From assembly GCF_007751715.1 (NCBI RefSeq), contig NZ_CP036292.1:2790001-2854000 (forward strand): a stretch of 64,000 bases of DNA, given 5' to 3'. Both the position numbers and the translations under genes were made by a program. This DNA is from Rosistilla oblonga. Lineage in GTDB: Bacteria; Planctomycetota; Planctomycetia; Pirellulales; Pirellulaceae. Below the pieces are notes generated by a model. It was not told the DNA's origin. It did no database searches and saw only the letters and a list, made by a program, of their open reading frames with translations. Positions within the stretch are counted from its first letter, which is position 1. The number at the start of each line of letters is the position of its first letter. Of the stretch, positions 56,719 through 64,000 are shown piece after piece.

Positions 56719-57624
56719 TTATCGAACGGGTTCGAAGATCACCGCTCGAGATCGGTTTGCCGATCGATACGTCGGCTGGCCGGTGGTCTGACGTTGCATC
56801 CTGGCGCTGTCCAACAGGTGCGTGTCGGGAGGAACCAACAGGTCGTCCTCGTTCCCCGGGAAAGGGGCTTTCTTTGCCGGCGGCTGTGGCGTTGGAGCGG
56901 TTTGTTGTGGCGGAGTCGCCGCTGCGGGAGGCTCGGTGCTGGTCCGTGGTTGGAAGGCGGGCACCTGAGGAGTTTTCGCCTTGGGCGGTTGAACCTCTCG
57001 CGGAATGTCCGATGGCGACTGCGGTTCGTTTCGCTGTTGGCTGGGCAGCTTCGGAATCGGCAGCGAGTCCTCGCTGTCGCGCTTGGGAGCGGAAAATAGC
57101 GGCGATTCGGCCGGTCGCAGCTCTTCGACTTCCGGAAGTTCTTCGATCTCGAGCGGCGGAGTTTCCACGGTCTCGGGGACGTACAACTGGACGTCTTTCT
57201 TGGGGGCGAACTTCCGTTCGGGTTTCGCCTGCGGCTGGTTGTATTCGCTCGGAATACCGATCTCCGCCGGCGAAACGTAATTGGGTTCGGGCGCCGCGAG
57301 CATCTGCTCGGTCTGCTGTCCGTGATTCCCCTGATACGCTGGCAGCGATTGCGTCGTTCCGTCGTACGAATAAGTTGTCGGCGTGCCGTGATGGCCCGCC
57401 GTTCCGTAGTGCATCGTGCCGCCGGACCGCCCGCAATTGCAAACGCCATTGCAGTTGGGGCAGGCATGGTATCCGGGCCCGTGACCGACGCCATACGTTC
57501 GCCCGACCGCGTGCCAAGCTTTGACCAGCGGGTTTTTGCTAGGCCGTTCGTTTGCGTGCAGTTCGATCGCGAGGCCGTGGATCGCTAAACATGCGATCGA
57601 GGCGTAAGTCAATGTAGCTCTCAT
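56719..57624 (-). CDS. Secreted proline-rich protein of unknown function
   Basis: This 301-aa protein has a signal peptide (MRATLTYASIACLAIHGLAIELHA). After a Cys/His/Gly-rich segment (about 45-75, YHACPNCNGVCNCGRS), the body is rich in Pro, Glu, Gln and Ala, with PPKAKTPQVP and PPAAATPPQQTAPTPQPP. The Cys pattern recalls small metal sites. Two other frames are open across the region, but only this one has a signal peptide and ATG. Unknown function; probably a wall or outer-layer linker. Confidence 0.7.
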   Translation of the reverse strand: MRATLTYASIACLAIHGLAIELHANERPSKNPLVKAWHAVGRTYGVGHGPGYHACPNCNGVCNCGRSGGTMHYGTAGHHGTPTTYSYDGTTQSLPAYQGNHGQQTEQMLAAPEPNYVSPAEIGIPSEYNQPQAKPERKFAPKKDVQLYVPETVETPPLEIEELPEVEELRPAESPLFSAPKRDSEDSLPIPKLPSQQRNEPQSPSDIPREVQPPKAKTPQVPAFQPRTSTEPPAAATPPQQTAPTPQPPAKKAPFPGNEDDLLVPPDTHLLDSARMQRQTTGQPTYRSANRSRAVIFEPVR

Positions 57625-57771
57625 TACCCGGTCCTTCAGGCGCTGATAATACGGATGTTAATGACTGTCATCGGCATCGTTACCCATCAAACCGAAAGCT
57701 GCTGGTCAAACGCGAGCAGGATTATTGGCCAGCTGGACTAAGCTGGGCAGACCTCAACGATTGCGAAGCGT

Positions 57772-58830
57772 TTACGCCGGCTTGGTCGCTATCAGCAGTC
57801 CGCAGTGGACGCCAGTCGTCGCGATCGTTTCGCTGCACTTCAGTCCCGCCGCTTCCATCCAGCCACGGTATTCGCCGCCGCTGTACGCTCGCCCTTCGGT
57901 CAGCGAAAAGAGCGATGCCGAATAAAGAGCGATCGGTAACGGCCCGTCGAGGGCATCGTTCAGAAAGACATCGTGGATCATCAACCGCCCGCCCGGTGCG
58001 AGCGCCGCGGCGCAGCGACCGATCAGGTTTTGGCACTCCGGCAGATCCCAGTCGTGCAAGATGTTTGATAGCAGGATCGCGTCGACGTCCGCCGGCAGCG
58101 GATCGGCGAACATGTCTCCGCCAACGAATTTGCAGCGATCCAACACGCCGTATCGCTGCCCCACCTCCTCGGCCACGTGGAGCACTTCGGGACGATCCAA
58201 CAGAATCGCCTGCAGCGCCGGATGTTTCTGCAGCAGCGCGTAGGAATAGATGCCCGTTCCGCCGCCGATATCCAACAACTGCCGGGCGCCGGTCAGGTCG
58301 GCGACCTCTGCAAGTGCGGGAGCCACGTTTTTTGCCCGCCCCGAAAGAGCCAGCGTGAAGTGTCGCGCTGTATCGGCAGCTTCCATCGCCGATGCGATTC
58401 CGTCGCGGTAGATAAACGCTGCCCCGTCGCCATCGCTTGCATCGGCGCCGATCGGCCGATTCGATTTCAGCAGCGAGACCATCTGCAGAACCGATGGAGT
58501 TTGAGCGGCTAGCCCCAGGTAGTCGCCGCAATCGAAATCGGATCCCGGCACCAAGTGCTCTCGCGCCAGCGGCGTCAATTCCAGTCGTCCTTCGCGAAGT
58601 TCCAACAACTTCATCGCGCGCAGCGCGGTCACCAGCACGTTGGCAGGCCGGGCGGCCAAGCCGAGCCGCTGGGCGAGTTCATCGAACGAACAAGGCTGCC
58701 GATCGAGACTCCCAAAGAGATCGAAGTGAGCGACCGCAGCGGTCAACAGATCGGAGCCTTGATTGCCGCGAAAGTGTTCGAAGATCGGTGTCGGATCGGT
58801 TTCCGGAAAGCGGAGTGCGTTGTGCGTCAC
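57772..58830 (-). CDS. O-methyltransferase-like protein (acetylserotonin/hydroxyneurosporene type)
   Basis: This 352-aa protein has an N-terminal winged-helix dimerisation region (FELAQRLGLAARPANVLVTALRAM, LELREGRLELTPLAREHLV) followed by a methyltransferase core. LLDIGGGTGIYSYALL is motif I near 200; then ILLDRPEVLHVAEE, FVGGDMFAD, LSNILHDWDLPEC with the catalytic histidine, and LAPGGRLMIHDVFL. GTG 58830 is chosen because ATG further up is out of context. Substrate is unknown: carotenoid, quinone or natural-product hydroxyl groups. Confidence 0.9.
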   Translation of the reverse strand: MTHNALRFPETDPTPIFEHFRGNQGSDLLTAAVAHFDLFGSLDRQPCSFDELAQRLGLAARPANVLVTALRAMKLLELREGRLELTPLAREHLVPGSDFDCGDYLGLAAQTPSVLQMVSLLKSNRPIGADASDGDGAAFIYRDGIASAMEAADTARHFTLALSGRAKNVAPALAEVADLTGARQLLDIGGGTGIYSYALLQKHPALQAILLDRPEVLHVAEEVGQRYGVLDRCKFVGGDMFADPLPADVDAILLSNILHDWDLPECQNLIGRCAAALAPGGRLMIHDVFLNDALDGPLPIALYSASLFSLTEGRAYSGGEYRGWMEAAGLKCSETIATTGVHCGLLIATKPA

Positions 58831-59139
58831 GGAGTTTATTCCTATACAAAGATGACGATTTCGGGGAGAGGATCCGCTGCGACTTGCCAACGGCTAGCAT
58901 CAGCAGGGGCGAGCTATTTTTAGTCGACTGTCCAAGCCAGGGCAATTCGATCGGCGAGCGGGTGGACGGCGCGACTTTTCGTGGGCTAACGCTGCATCGC
59001 CGATTTGCCTAGACTCGAAGGTAACAGCTCAGCGTTCATCGAAAACTCTCGGGCGATAAGTTCTAACGCGACGAAGGACCGGGGCTGCCCGCCGCTGGAA
59101 CGTTCGGCGGCAAACGGATCATTGGAAAGGTAATTAGAC

Positions 59140-60711
59140 GTGCAACTTCAAATCGACGACCACTTCATCCACGCATTGCCTTCCGATCCCGATCGTTCCA
59201 ATCAGCGACGGCAGGTCCGCGGCGCAGCCTATTCGTTTGTCACGCCGCGGGTTCCTTCGCAACCGACGCTGCTGCATGCGGCTGCTGATGTCGCCGCTAT
59301 GATCGGATTGTCGGAGGAGGATCTGAAGGCGAAACGCTTCACCGACGTCTTCAGCGGAGCCGTCGTTCCCGAGGGAGCCGATCCGTATGCGATGTGTTAC
59401 GGCGGGCATCAGTTTGGTAATTGGGCCGGTCAGTTGGGCGACGGTCGAGCGATCAATTTGGCTGAAGTCAGCCACGAAGGCGTGCGGCATACGTTGCAGT
59501 TGAAGGGAGCTGGTGAAACGCCTTACTCGCGGATGGCCGATGGACTGGCCGTGCTGCGATCGTCGCTGCGAGAGCATCTGTGCAGCGAAGCGATGTTCCA
59601 TTTGGGCGTCGCCACCACTCGCTCGCTGTCGTTGATCGCAACGGGCGACGCGGTGCTGCGCGATGTGATGTACGACGGCCACCCGGAATATGAGCCCGGC
59701 GCGGTCGTCTGTCGCGTCGCACCAAGCTTCATCCGTTTCGGAAGCTTTGAAATCCTGGCGTCGCGCGGCGAGATCGACCTGCTGCGCCAGCTGGCGGATT
59801 ACACGATCGGGCACTACTTTCCCACGCTCGATGCCGACGCACCGGACTACATCGAATTCTTCCGCGAGGTTTCTCAGCGGACGATGGCGATGATCGTCGA
59901 TTGGCAGCGAGTTGGGTTTGTCCACGGTGTCATGAACACCGACAACATGTCGATCCATGGCGTGACGATCGATTATGGGCCCTATGGTTGGTTGGAGGGC
60001 TACGATCATGGATGGACGCCTAACACAACCGATCGCCAGCACCGCAGGTATCGGTATGGCAACCAGCCTCAAATTGCACTTTGGAATCTTGCTCAACTAG
60101 CCAGCGCGATCTCGCCGCTGGTCGATGATGTCCAACCGCTGCGCGATGTGTTGGAAGATTTTCAGCAGGAGTTTCCGAAGCGGTACTTTGAGATGATGGC
60201 TGCGAAGATTGGCTTGGATCGCTTCCAAGCGGGAGACGAAGCGTTGTGCAACGATCTCGAGGACGTCTTGCAGTTGACCGAAACCGATATGACGATCTTC
60301 TTCCGCCGGCTGGCATCCATCCCCAGCGATCTCGATCTGCAGCGTGGCGTCGAGTTTTTGCAGCCTGTCGCCGATGCGTTTTATGATCCCGCTCAGGTGA
60401 CCGGCGAGGTGTTGGAGCGTTGGCGCAGCTGGTTCACGTCGTACACCGAGCGATTGCGGCAGAGCGAAGAAACGCAGCCGGATCGGATGGCGCGGATGAA
60501 CTCGGTGAATCCGAAATATGTGCTCCGCAACTACATGGCACAAATGGCGATTGACAAGGCGACGCAGGGCGATCTGTCGTTGATCGATGAACTGTACGAT
60601 CTGCTGCGAGATCCCTACGCCGAACAACCCGACCGGGAAACGTGGTTCGCCAAACGCCCGGACTGGGCGCGGGATAAGGTCGGATGTTCGATGTTGTCGT
60701 GCAGTTCGTAA
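59140..60711 (+). CDS. selO: SelO protein adenylyltransferase (pseudokinase fold)
   Basis: This 523-aa protein transfers AMP to protein hydroxyl groups and helps in redox stress. GTG 59140 gives MQLQIDDHFIHAL. Conserved blocks: CYGGHQFGNWAGQLGDGRAINL, LQLKGAGETPYSRMADGLAVLRSS, FVHGVMNTDNMSIHGVTIDYGP and the C-terminal CSS. The Sec of animal SelO is replaced by Cys in the final SCSS. Length is normal. It faces msrA (methionine sulfoxide reductase) with only 24 bases between stops, which fits a redox theme. Confidence 0.96.
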   Translation: MQLQIDDHFIHALPSDPDRSNQRRQVRGAAYSFVTPRVPSQPTLLHAAADVAAMIGLSEEDLKAKRFTDVFSGAVVPEGADPYAMCYGGHQFGNWAGQLGDGRAINLAEVSHEGVRHTLQLKGAGETPYSRMADGLAVLRSSLREHLCSEAMFHLGVATTRSLSLIATGDAVLRDVMYDGHPEYEPGAVVCRVAPSFIRFGSFEILASRGEIDLLRQLADYTIGHYFPTLDADAPDYIEFFREVSQRTMAMIVDWQRVGFVHGVMNTDNMSIHGVTIDYGPYGWLEGYDHGWTPNTTDRQHRRYRYGNQPQIALWNLAQLASAISPLVDDVQPLRDVLEDFQQEFPKRYFEMMAAKIGLDRFQAGDEALCNDLEDVLQLTETDMTIFFRRLASIPSDLDLQRGVEFLQPVADAFYDPAQVTGEVLERWRSWFTSYTERLRQSEETQPDRMARMNSVNPKYVLRNYMAQMAIDKATQGDLSLIDELYDLLRDPYAEQPDRETWFAKRPDWARDKVGCSMLSCSS

Positions 60712-60735
60712 ACGCCTGCTCGACAAAGATTCAAC

Positions 60736-61245
60736 TTATTGAGACGCTTCGGGGCGTTGCGGCAGCACCCAATCGGGACGCAGGAAGTGGCAGGTGTATC
60801 CGTTGGGATTCCGCAACAGATAATCCTGGTGCTCCGGTTCGGCTTCCCAGAAATCGCCCGCCGGTTCCACCTCGGTGACAACTTGGCCGGGCCAGATTCC
60901 CGACGCGTCGACGTCGGCGATCGTCTCGATTGCAACCCGTTTTTGATCGTCGTTGGTGTAGTAGATCGCCGAACGGTAGGAGCTGCCGATGTCGTTTCCC
61001 TGGCGGTTGGGCGTCGTGGGATCATGGACTTGGAAGAAAAACTCCAACAGCTTGCGGAAGTTCGTTTGGCTGGGATCGAAGATGACTTCGATCGCTTCGG
61101 CGTGTTGACCATGATTGCGATAGGTTGCGTTGGGAACATCACCACCGGTGTAACCGACGCGAGTCGCGACGACGCCAGGCTGTTTGCGGAACAAGTCTTC
61201 CATTCCCCAGAAGCACCCGCCTGCCAATACTGCTCGCTCATTCAT
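60736..61245 (-). CDS. msrA: Peptide methionine-S-sulfoxide reductase
   Basis: This 169-aa enzyme reduces methionine-S-sulfoxide. The catalytic Cys is in [36 protein letters not shown] and [22 protein letters not shown] are family landmarks. ATG 61245 has AAGGAACGAAGACC before it. There is no second resolving Cys near the C-terminus, so recycling may depend on another thiol. Confidence 0.96.
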   Translation of the reverse strand: MNERAVLAGGCFWGMEDLFRKQPGVVATRVGYTGGDVPNATYRNHGQHAEAIEVIFDPSQTNFRKLLEFFFQVHDPTTPNRQGNDIGSSYRSAIYYTNDDQKRVAIETIADVDASGIWPGQVVTEVEPAGDFWEAEPEHQDYLLRNPNGYTCHFLRPDWVLPQRPEASQ

Positions 61246-61502
61246 GGTCTTCGTTCCTTGTTGGCTTTGTTTGATCGAGCATCCGACGGTGGCTGAAAAC
61301 CGCGGGACGCTTGTCCCCATTTCGTCGCCTTCGCAACGTCGAATCCTTCGCTTTTCGGCAGCGCTAACCCGAGATTCGATGGAAGATTGATTTTGACCTT
61401 CGGTGCGAAGATCTGCAACGTGGTCGAAGGCATTTGCCTGCGTCGGGCGGTGAACCCTCTGCGGATGCTTCAGGACGTCGAGTGGCACATTATCCGCAGG
61501 GA

Positions 61503-62993
61503 TCAGAAGCTGAATTGCATCTGCGTGCGATACAGCCATCCGCGATCGCCGGGATTGACGTCCAGCGCCGACGAATTGATCGGAGCGCCATCGAGCCGGG
61601 TGACGTCGGTGACTATTTTGGCTCGATTGCCGCGCAGATACCATGCAAGTCCCGCCCCGACCTCGTCGGTGCTCTGGTCGCTCGCTCCCAGCGTCCCCGA
61701 GTCGCCGTCGACTCGAGACCAACGGGTCAGCACTTGCAGCTTTTCTGGGACGACAAAAAATCCCAATTGAAACCAGAACCCATGGTCTAACAGACTTGGG
61801 ATCCCTGGCCCCTCGAAATCGCTCAGGTTGCGAAAGTAATACTCCATCGTCGACGACCATCCGCGCCACTTGAACGATGCGTCCAGAGCGAACTGGGAAA
61901 CGTGATAGCTGTCGACGGCTAGCGGCAGAATCGAGGCAAAGGTCTGACCCGAATCGACGACGCGCGGCGTGTTGAATTCGGTCGATCCGTTGCGGCTGAT
62001 CGTCGTGCCGGCAAAGGCGCATCCGACTCGCATCGCCAGTCGATCGTGCGATTCAAAATCGGCCAATTGAGAATCGCCCCAGTCGCCGATCGGATAGCCC
62101 TGCAGCCGAATCGAATAGGCGAAGTTGTCGTCCAGGTTGCCGCTGCTGCCCGTCTCCGCACCGCCGGTCACAAACCCGTTGAAGATCGCGGTTTCCCATT
62201 CGATCGGAATCGCGGTGTGCTTCGATTCTCCAAACAGCCCGACGGCGAGGCTGCGGTTGACGTCGAAGTAGGTGCTCGCAACCGACCGATCGCTGAACTC
62301 AAACTCTTTGCCCGACAGCCAGCGAGCCATGGTGAAGGGCATCTTGTATTTGCCGGCGCGGAAACCAAACGTCCCCTTCTCGAATCCGAATTGCGAATGC
62401 CCGATGTCGTAGCTGAGATAGAAGTCGAGCAGCCGCATGTCGTCGCCGCTGCTGCTGCGACCGTCGAACTGCGTGAAATAAGTCAGGTCGGGGAGGAACG
62501 CGTTGCCGGAAAGGATCAACCGCGCTCGCTTCATTTGGAACTGATTCAGGTCGGTATTGGGGAGAGCCACGTCCGACGCGGTATGACGCAATTGCCCCCA
62601 TCCGTTGACCTTCAACCGGAACGGAAACGCTTCGGCCTCCAGATCGCGTTCGCGTAGGCTGGCGATCACAAATCCATCGTCGTAGCCGACGCGGATGCTG
62701 TCCGAAAAGCGACGCAGTTGGGCGGAGGCAGATACGCCGTCGCCGGGCGTCCAGGGCGAATGCGGGTCAGCGATGTCGCAGATCTGATCCGCCGCGGGGG
62801 GCGTCCCAGCGGCAGCCGCGTCGTAACTGGCGGGGACGACCGCGTTGCTAGCGATCATCGATTCCTGACCGATCGCGGGAACGCTATCCTGCGAAACAAT
62901 CAGTGCGACAATCGATGCGATTACGGGAAGAAAACGCACATCCGGATCCAGAGTCAGAAGTGGTCGATACGGGACAATACTATCCATCGGCAT
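61503..62993 (-). CDS. Outer membrane porin, phosphate-selective OprP/OprO type
   Basis: This 496-aa beta-barrel protein starts [15 protein letters not shown] with a long hydrophobic region (about 24-35) as the signal. After a short linker comes the barrel: [61 protein letters not shown] and strands rich in alternating residues. The last residue is phenylalanine (TQMQFSF), the usual outer-membrane signature. The family binds phosphate or polyphosphate in OprP; substrate here is inferred. Confidence 0.85.
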   Translation of the reverse strand: MPMDSIVPYRPLLTLDPDVRFLPVIASIVALIVSQDSVPAIGQESMIASNAVVPASYDAAAAGTPPAADQICDIADPHSPWTPGDGVSASAQLRRFSDSIRVGYDDGFVIASLRERDLEAEAFPFRLKVNGWGQLRHTASDVALPNTDLNQFQMKRARLILSGNAFLPDLTYFTQFDGRSSSGDDMRLLDFYLSYDIGHSQFGFEKGTFGFRAGKYKMPFTMARWLSGKEFEFSDRSVASTYFDVNRSLAVGLFGESKHTAIPIEWETAIFNGFVTGGAETGSSGNLDDNFAYSIRLQGYPIGDWGDSQLADFESHDRLAMRVGCAFAGTTISRNGSTEFNTPRVVDSGQTFASILPLAVDSYHVSQFALDASFKWRGWSSTMEYYFRNLSDFEGPGIPSLLDHGFWFQLGFFVVPEKLQVLTRWSRVDGDSGTLGASDQSTDEVGAGLAWYLRGNRAKIVTDVTRLDGAPINSSALDVNPGDRGWLYRTQMQFSF

Positions 62994-63269
62994 CCACCGT
63001 TAGATCCCGCACGATTGACACCAGCGTCGGGACTGGTCGGATTGGGTAAACCGTGCGGAGTCGTGCCCTGCCAGCCGGCCTAGACTCCTACAACCGGAAA
63101 ACTTTGGGGGACCGCTCCATTTTGCGTCGCTTGACTGTCGATCAGATGTTCCGTGTGACTGTTCGATAACGTAGCTCTGGATCGCCGCTGATCTGCTTCG
63201 TTCACTTGAAGTCCCGCAATCGAACATGGAGGTTTCGATTATCGAGATTCTCCATATATAAAGTCGGTT
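62994..63269. other. Divergent gap before the right-edge lipoprotein gene
   Basis: Two promoters must be here. TATATAA at 63255-63261 lies just before the GTG start at 63270 and could be an AT-rich -10, but no spaced -35 was found. Confidence 0.35.
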
Positions 63270-64000
63270 GTGCGCAAGCGTCTGTTTCCAAACCTGTTGT
63301 GCCATGCGATTCTGCTGGTCGCGATCACCGGCTGTGGATGCATGCGCTCCGACCGGTTGCGATCGCCGACGCTGGTCAGTCCATCCCTGGCCGCCTGCAG
63401 CTATGAAGGATGGCTTGGGCTGGGATCGTTGATCGCGGGCCAGGGAAAGATCGACGACTTTGAGCGTTATCGCCTGCAGGCTTCGCTGCATCCAACTGCA
63501 GAATCGTCGACGGCGCTTGGGGAACGAGCCTACGCAGTCGCGGAACGGCTGCACGGCCAATGCGACCACCGCGCTGTCGACTATTGGGCGCAGACGATCG
63601 CTTGGCTAGACGATGGCCGCCGGCGTTGTGGCGTCAGTGGCGGGAAAGATCCCAGCGACCGAATCGCCCGCGTCCGCCACAGTGCACTGATTCGGATCCT
63701 TTCGTGTGGCCAGAAGTACGGCCGGCTCGACCCCGCATCCCACCTGACGCTACACGCCGACGCGGGGCCGATTCAGGTTCCCATCGTGCACGATGGGTTT
63801 GCTTGGCGGCAGAGCGACTTTCAACGCCTGATGGTCTTTGAGTCGCCCGCTTCGGCGCTCGGCAATGTCTGCGGCCGCGGCGTCCCCCTGATCGTGTTCA
63901 CCTCCAAAAAAGAGGGCCAGCATGCAGCGTCTGGTTGCGGCGACGGCTGCGATACGTGTTGCAGCACCGATCCGTCAACGGACAACCGCTGCGAGAAATT
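63270..64000 (+). CDS. Lipoprotein of unknown function (right edge, incomplete)
   Basis: The frame is open for 243 codons from GTG 63270 to the window end, so the C-terminus is not seen. The lipobox VAITGCGC follows a hydrophobic stretch (LLCHAILLVAITG). The visible body has LAACSYEGWLGLGSLIAGQG, ERAYAVAERLHGQCDHRAVDYW, and a Cys-rich end (ASGCGDGCDTCCSTD) just before the edge. I recognise no family; the start resembles planctomycete proteins whose C-terminus is an alpha/beta hydrolase, which would lie outside this window. Confidence 0.65.
   Translation, partial: MRKRLFPNLLCHAILLVAITGCGCMRSDRLRSPTLVSPSLAACSYEGWLGLGSLIAGQGKIDDFERYRLQASLHPTAESSTALGERAYAVAERLHGQCDHRAVDYWAQTIAWLDDGRRRCGVSGGKDPSDRIARVRHSALIRILSCGQKYGRLDPASHLTLHADAGPIQVPIVHDGFAWRQSDFQRLMVFESPASALGNVCGRGVPLIVFTSKKEGQHAASGCGDGCDTCCSTDPSTDNRCEK

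Noticed and set aside
56739-57494. Alternative minus-strand frame of 251 aa in the proline-rich gene region
   Set aside because: Two other frames are also open there, but only the frame starting at 57624 has a signal peptide and normal composition; the others are Arg-rich shadows.

Overview
The window looks like chromosomal DNA of a planctomycete, most likely of the Pirellulaceae (Rhodopirellula/Rosistilla-type). The evidence is gene content. There is a DUF1559 prepilin-like protein, a DUF1501 Tat-exported protein, several Tat-exported sugar-related proteins, two sialidase-like BNR proteins, a XylR-like LacI/AraC hybrid regulator, a REC-GGDEF-EAL regulator and many intergenic palindromes. GC is high, ATG, GTG and TTG starts are all used, and Shine-Dalgarno signals are patchy. 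Genus cannot be fixed by reading alone. No phage, plasmid, CRISPR or rRNA operon is visible.

Layout. 1-5.4 kb (minus): the N-terminal part of a ceramidase-like protein, then a CHASE4 histidine kinase with a one-base gap to a cyclic-di-GMP response regulator. 5.8-8.6 kb: rlmN, converging on a CinA C-terminal (PncC-type) gene with interlocked stop codons, a DUF4404 gene and a methyltransferase. 8.6-19.1 kb is accessory: a sialidase-like gene, a peroxiredoxin-like gene broken by a one-base frameshift, a RAYT transposase with GGACAGGC repeats, a duplicated HPP-like membrane protein, and a cassette (DUF1559 protein, lipoprotein, Tat-exported sialidase) divergent from a XylR-type regulator with a perfect 15-bp palindrome midway between them. 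19.3-24.1 kb: tRNA-Pro(GGG), a PolB-like exonuclease, an alkaline phosphatase, RNase P RNA and an RRM protein.

24.6-31 kb is the most interesting part. A sensor kinase and an NtrC-type activator are followed by two GC-rich palindromes, a near-consensus sigma-54 (-24/-12) promoter, htrA/degP and a group-2 sigma-70 factor. I read this as a candidate sigma-54-dependent envelope-stress circuit; the activator carries GAFTDA instead of GAFTGA. 31-42.6 kb: PhoD phosphatase, membrane proteins, CPBP protease, amino-acid permease, DUF1501 protein, Mpo1-like protein, sugar isomerase, a 3-hydroxyisobutyrate dehydrogenase-like enzyme and an STN-like secreted protein.

42.8-43.4 kb holds a 182-bp tandem array. 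43.6-56.5 kb is mostly housekeeping: hydrolase, RNase D, acetyltransferase, SDR, metK, aroF-type DAHP synthase, tpiA, secG with a long acidic repeat tail, and a yicC-gmk-rpoZ operon. 56.7-64 kb: a Pro-rich secreted protein, an O-methyltransferase-like protein, selO, msrA, a phosphate-selective-type porin and a truncated lipoprotein at the right edge.

Three intergenic palindromes (14.8, 22.4 and 39.2 kb) share one design and form a dispersed repeat family. Two phosphatases and the porin suggest an organism equipped for phosphate scavenging, although these genes are not clustered.
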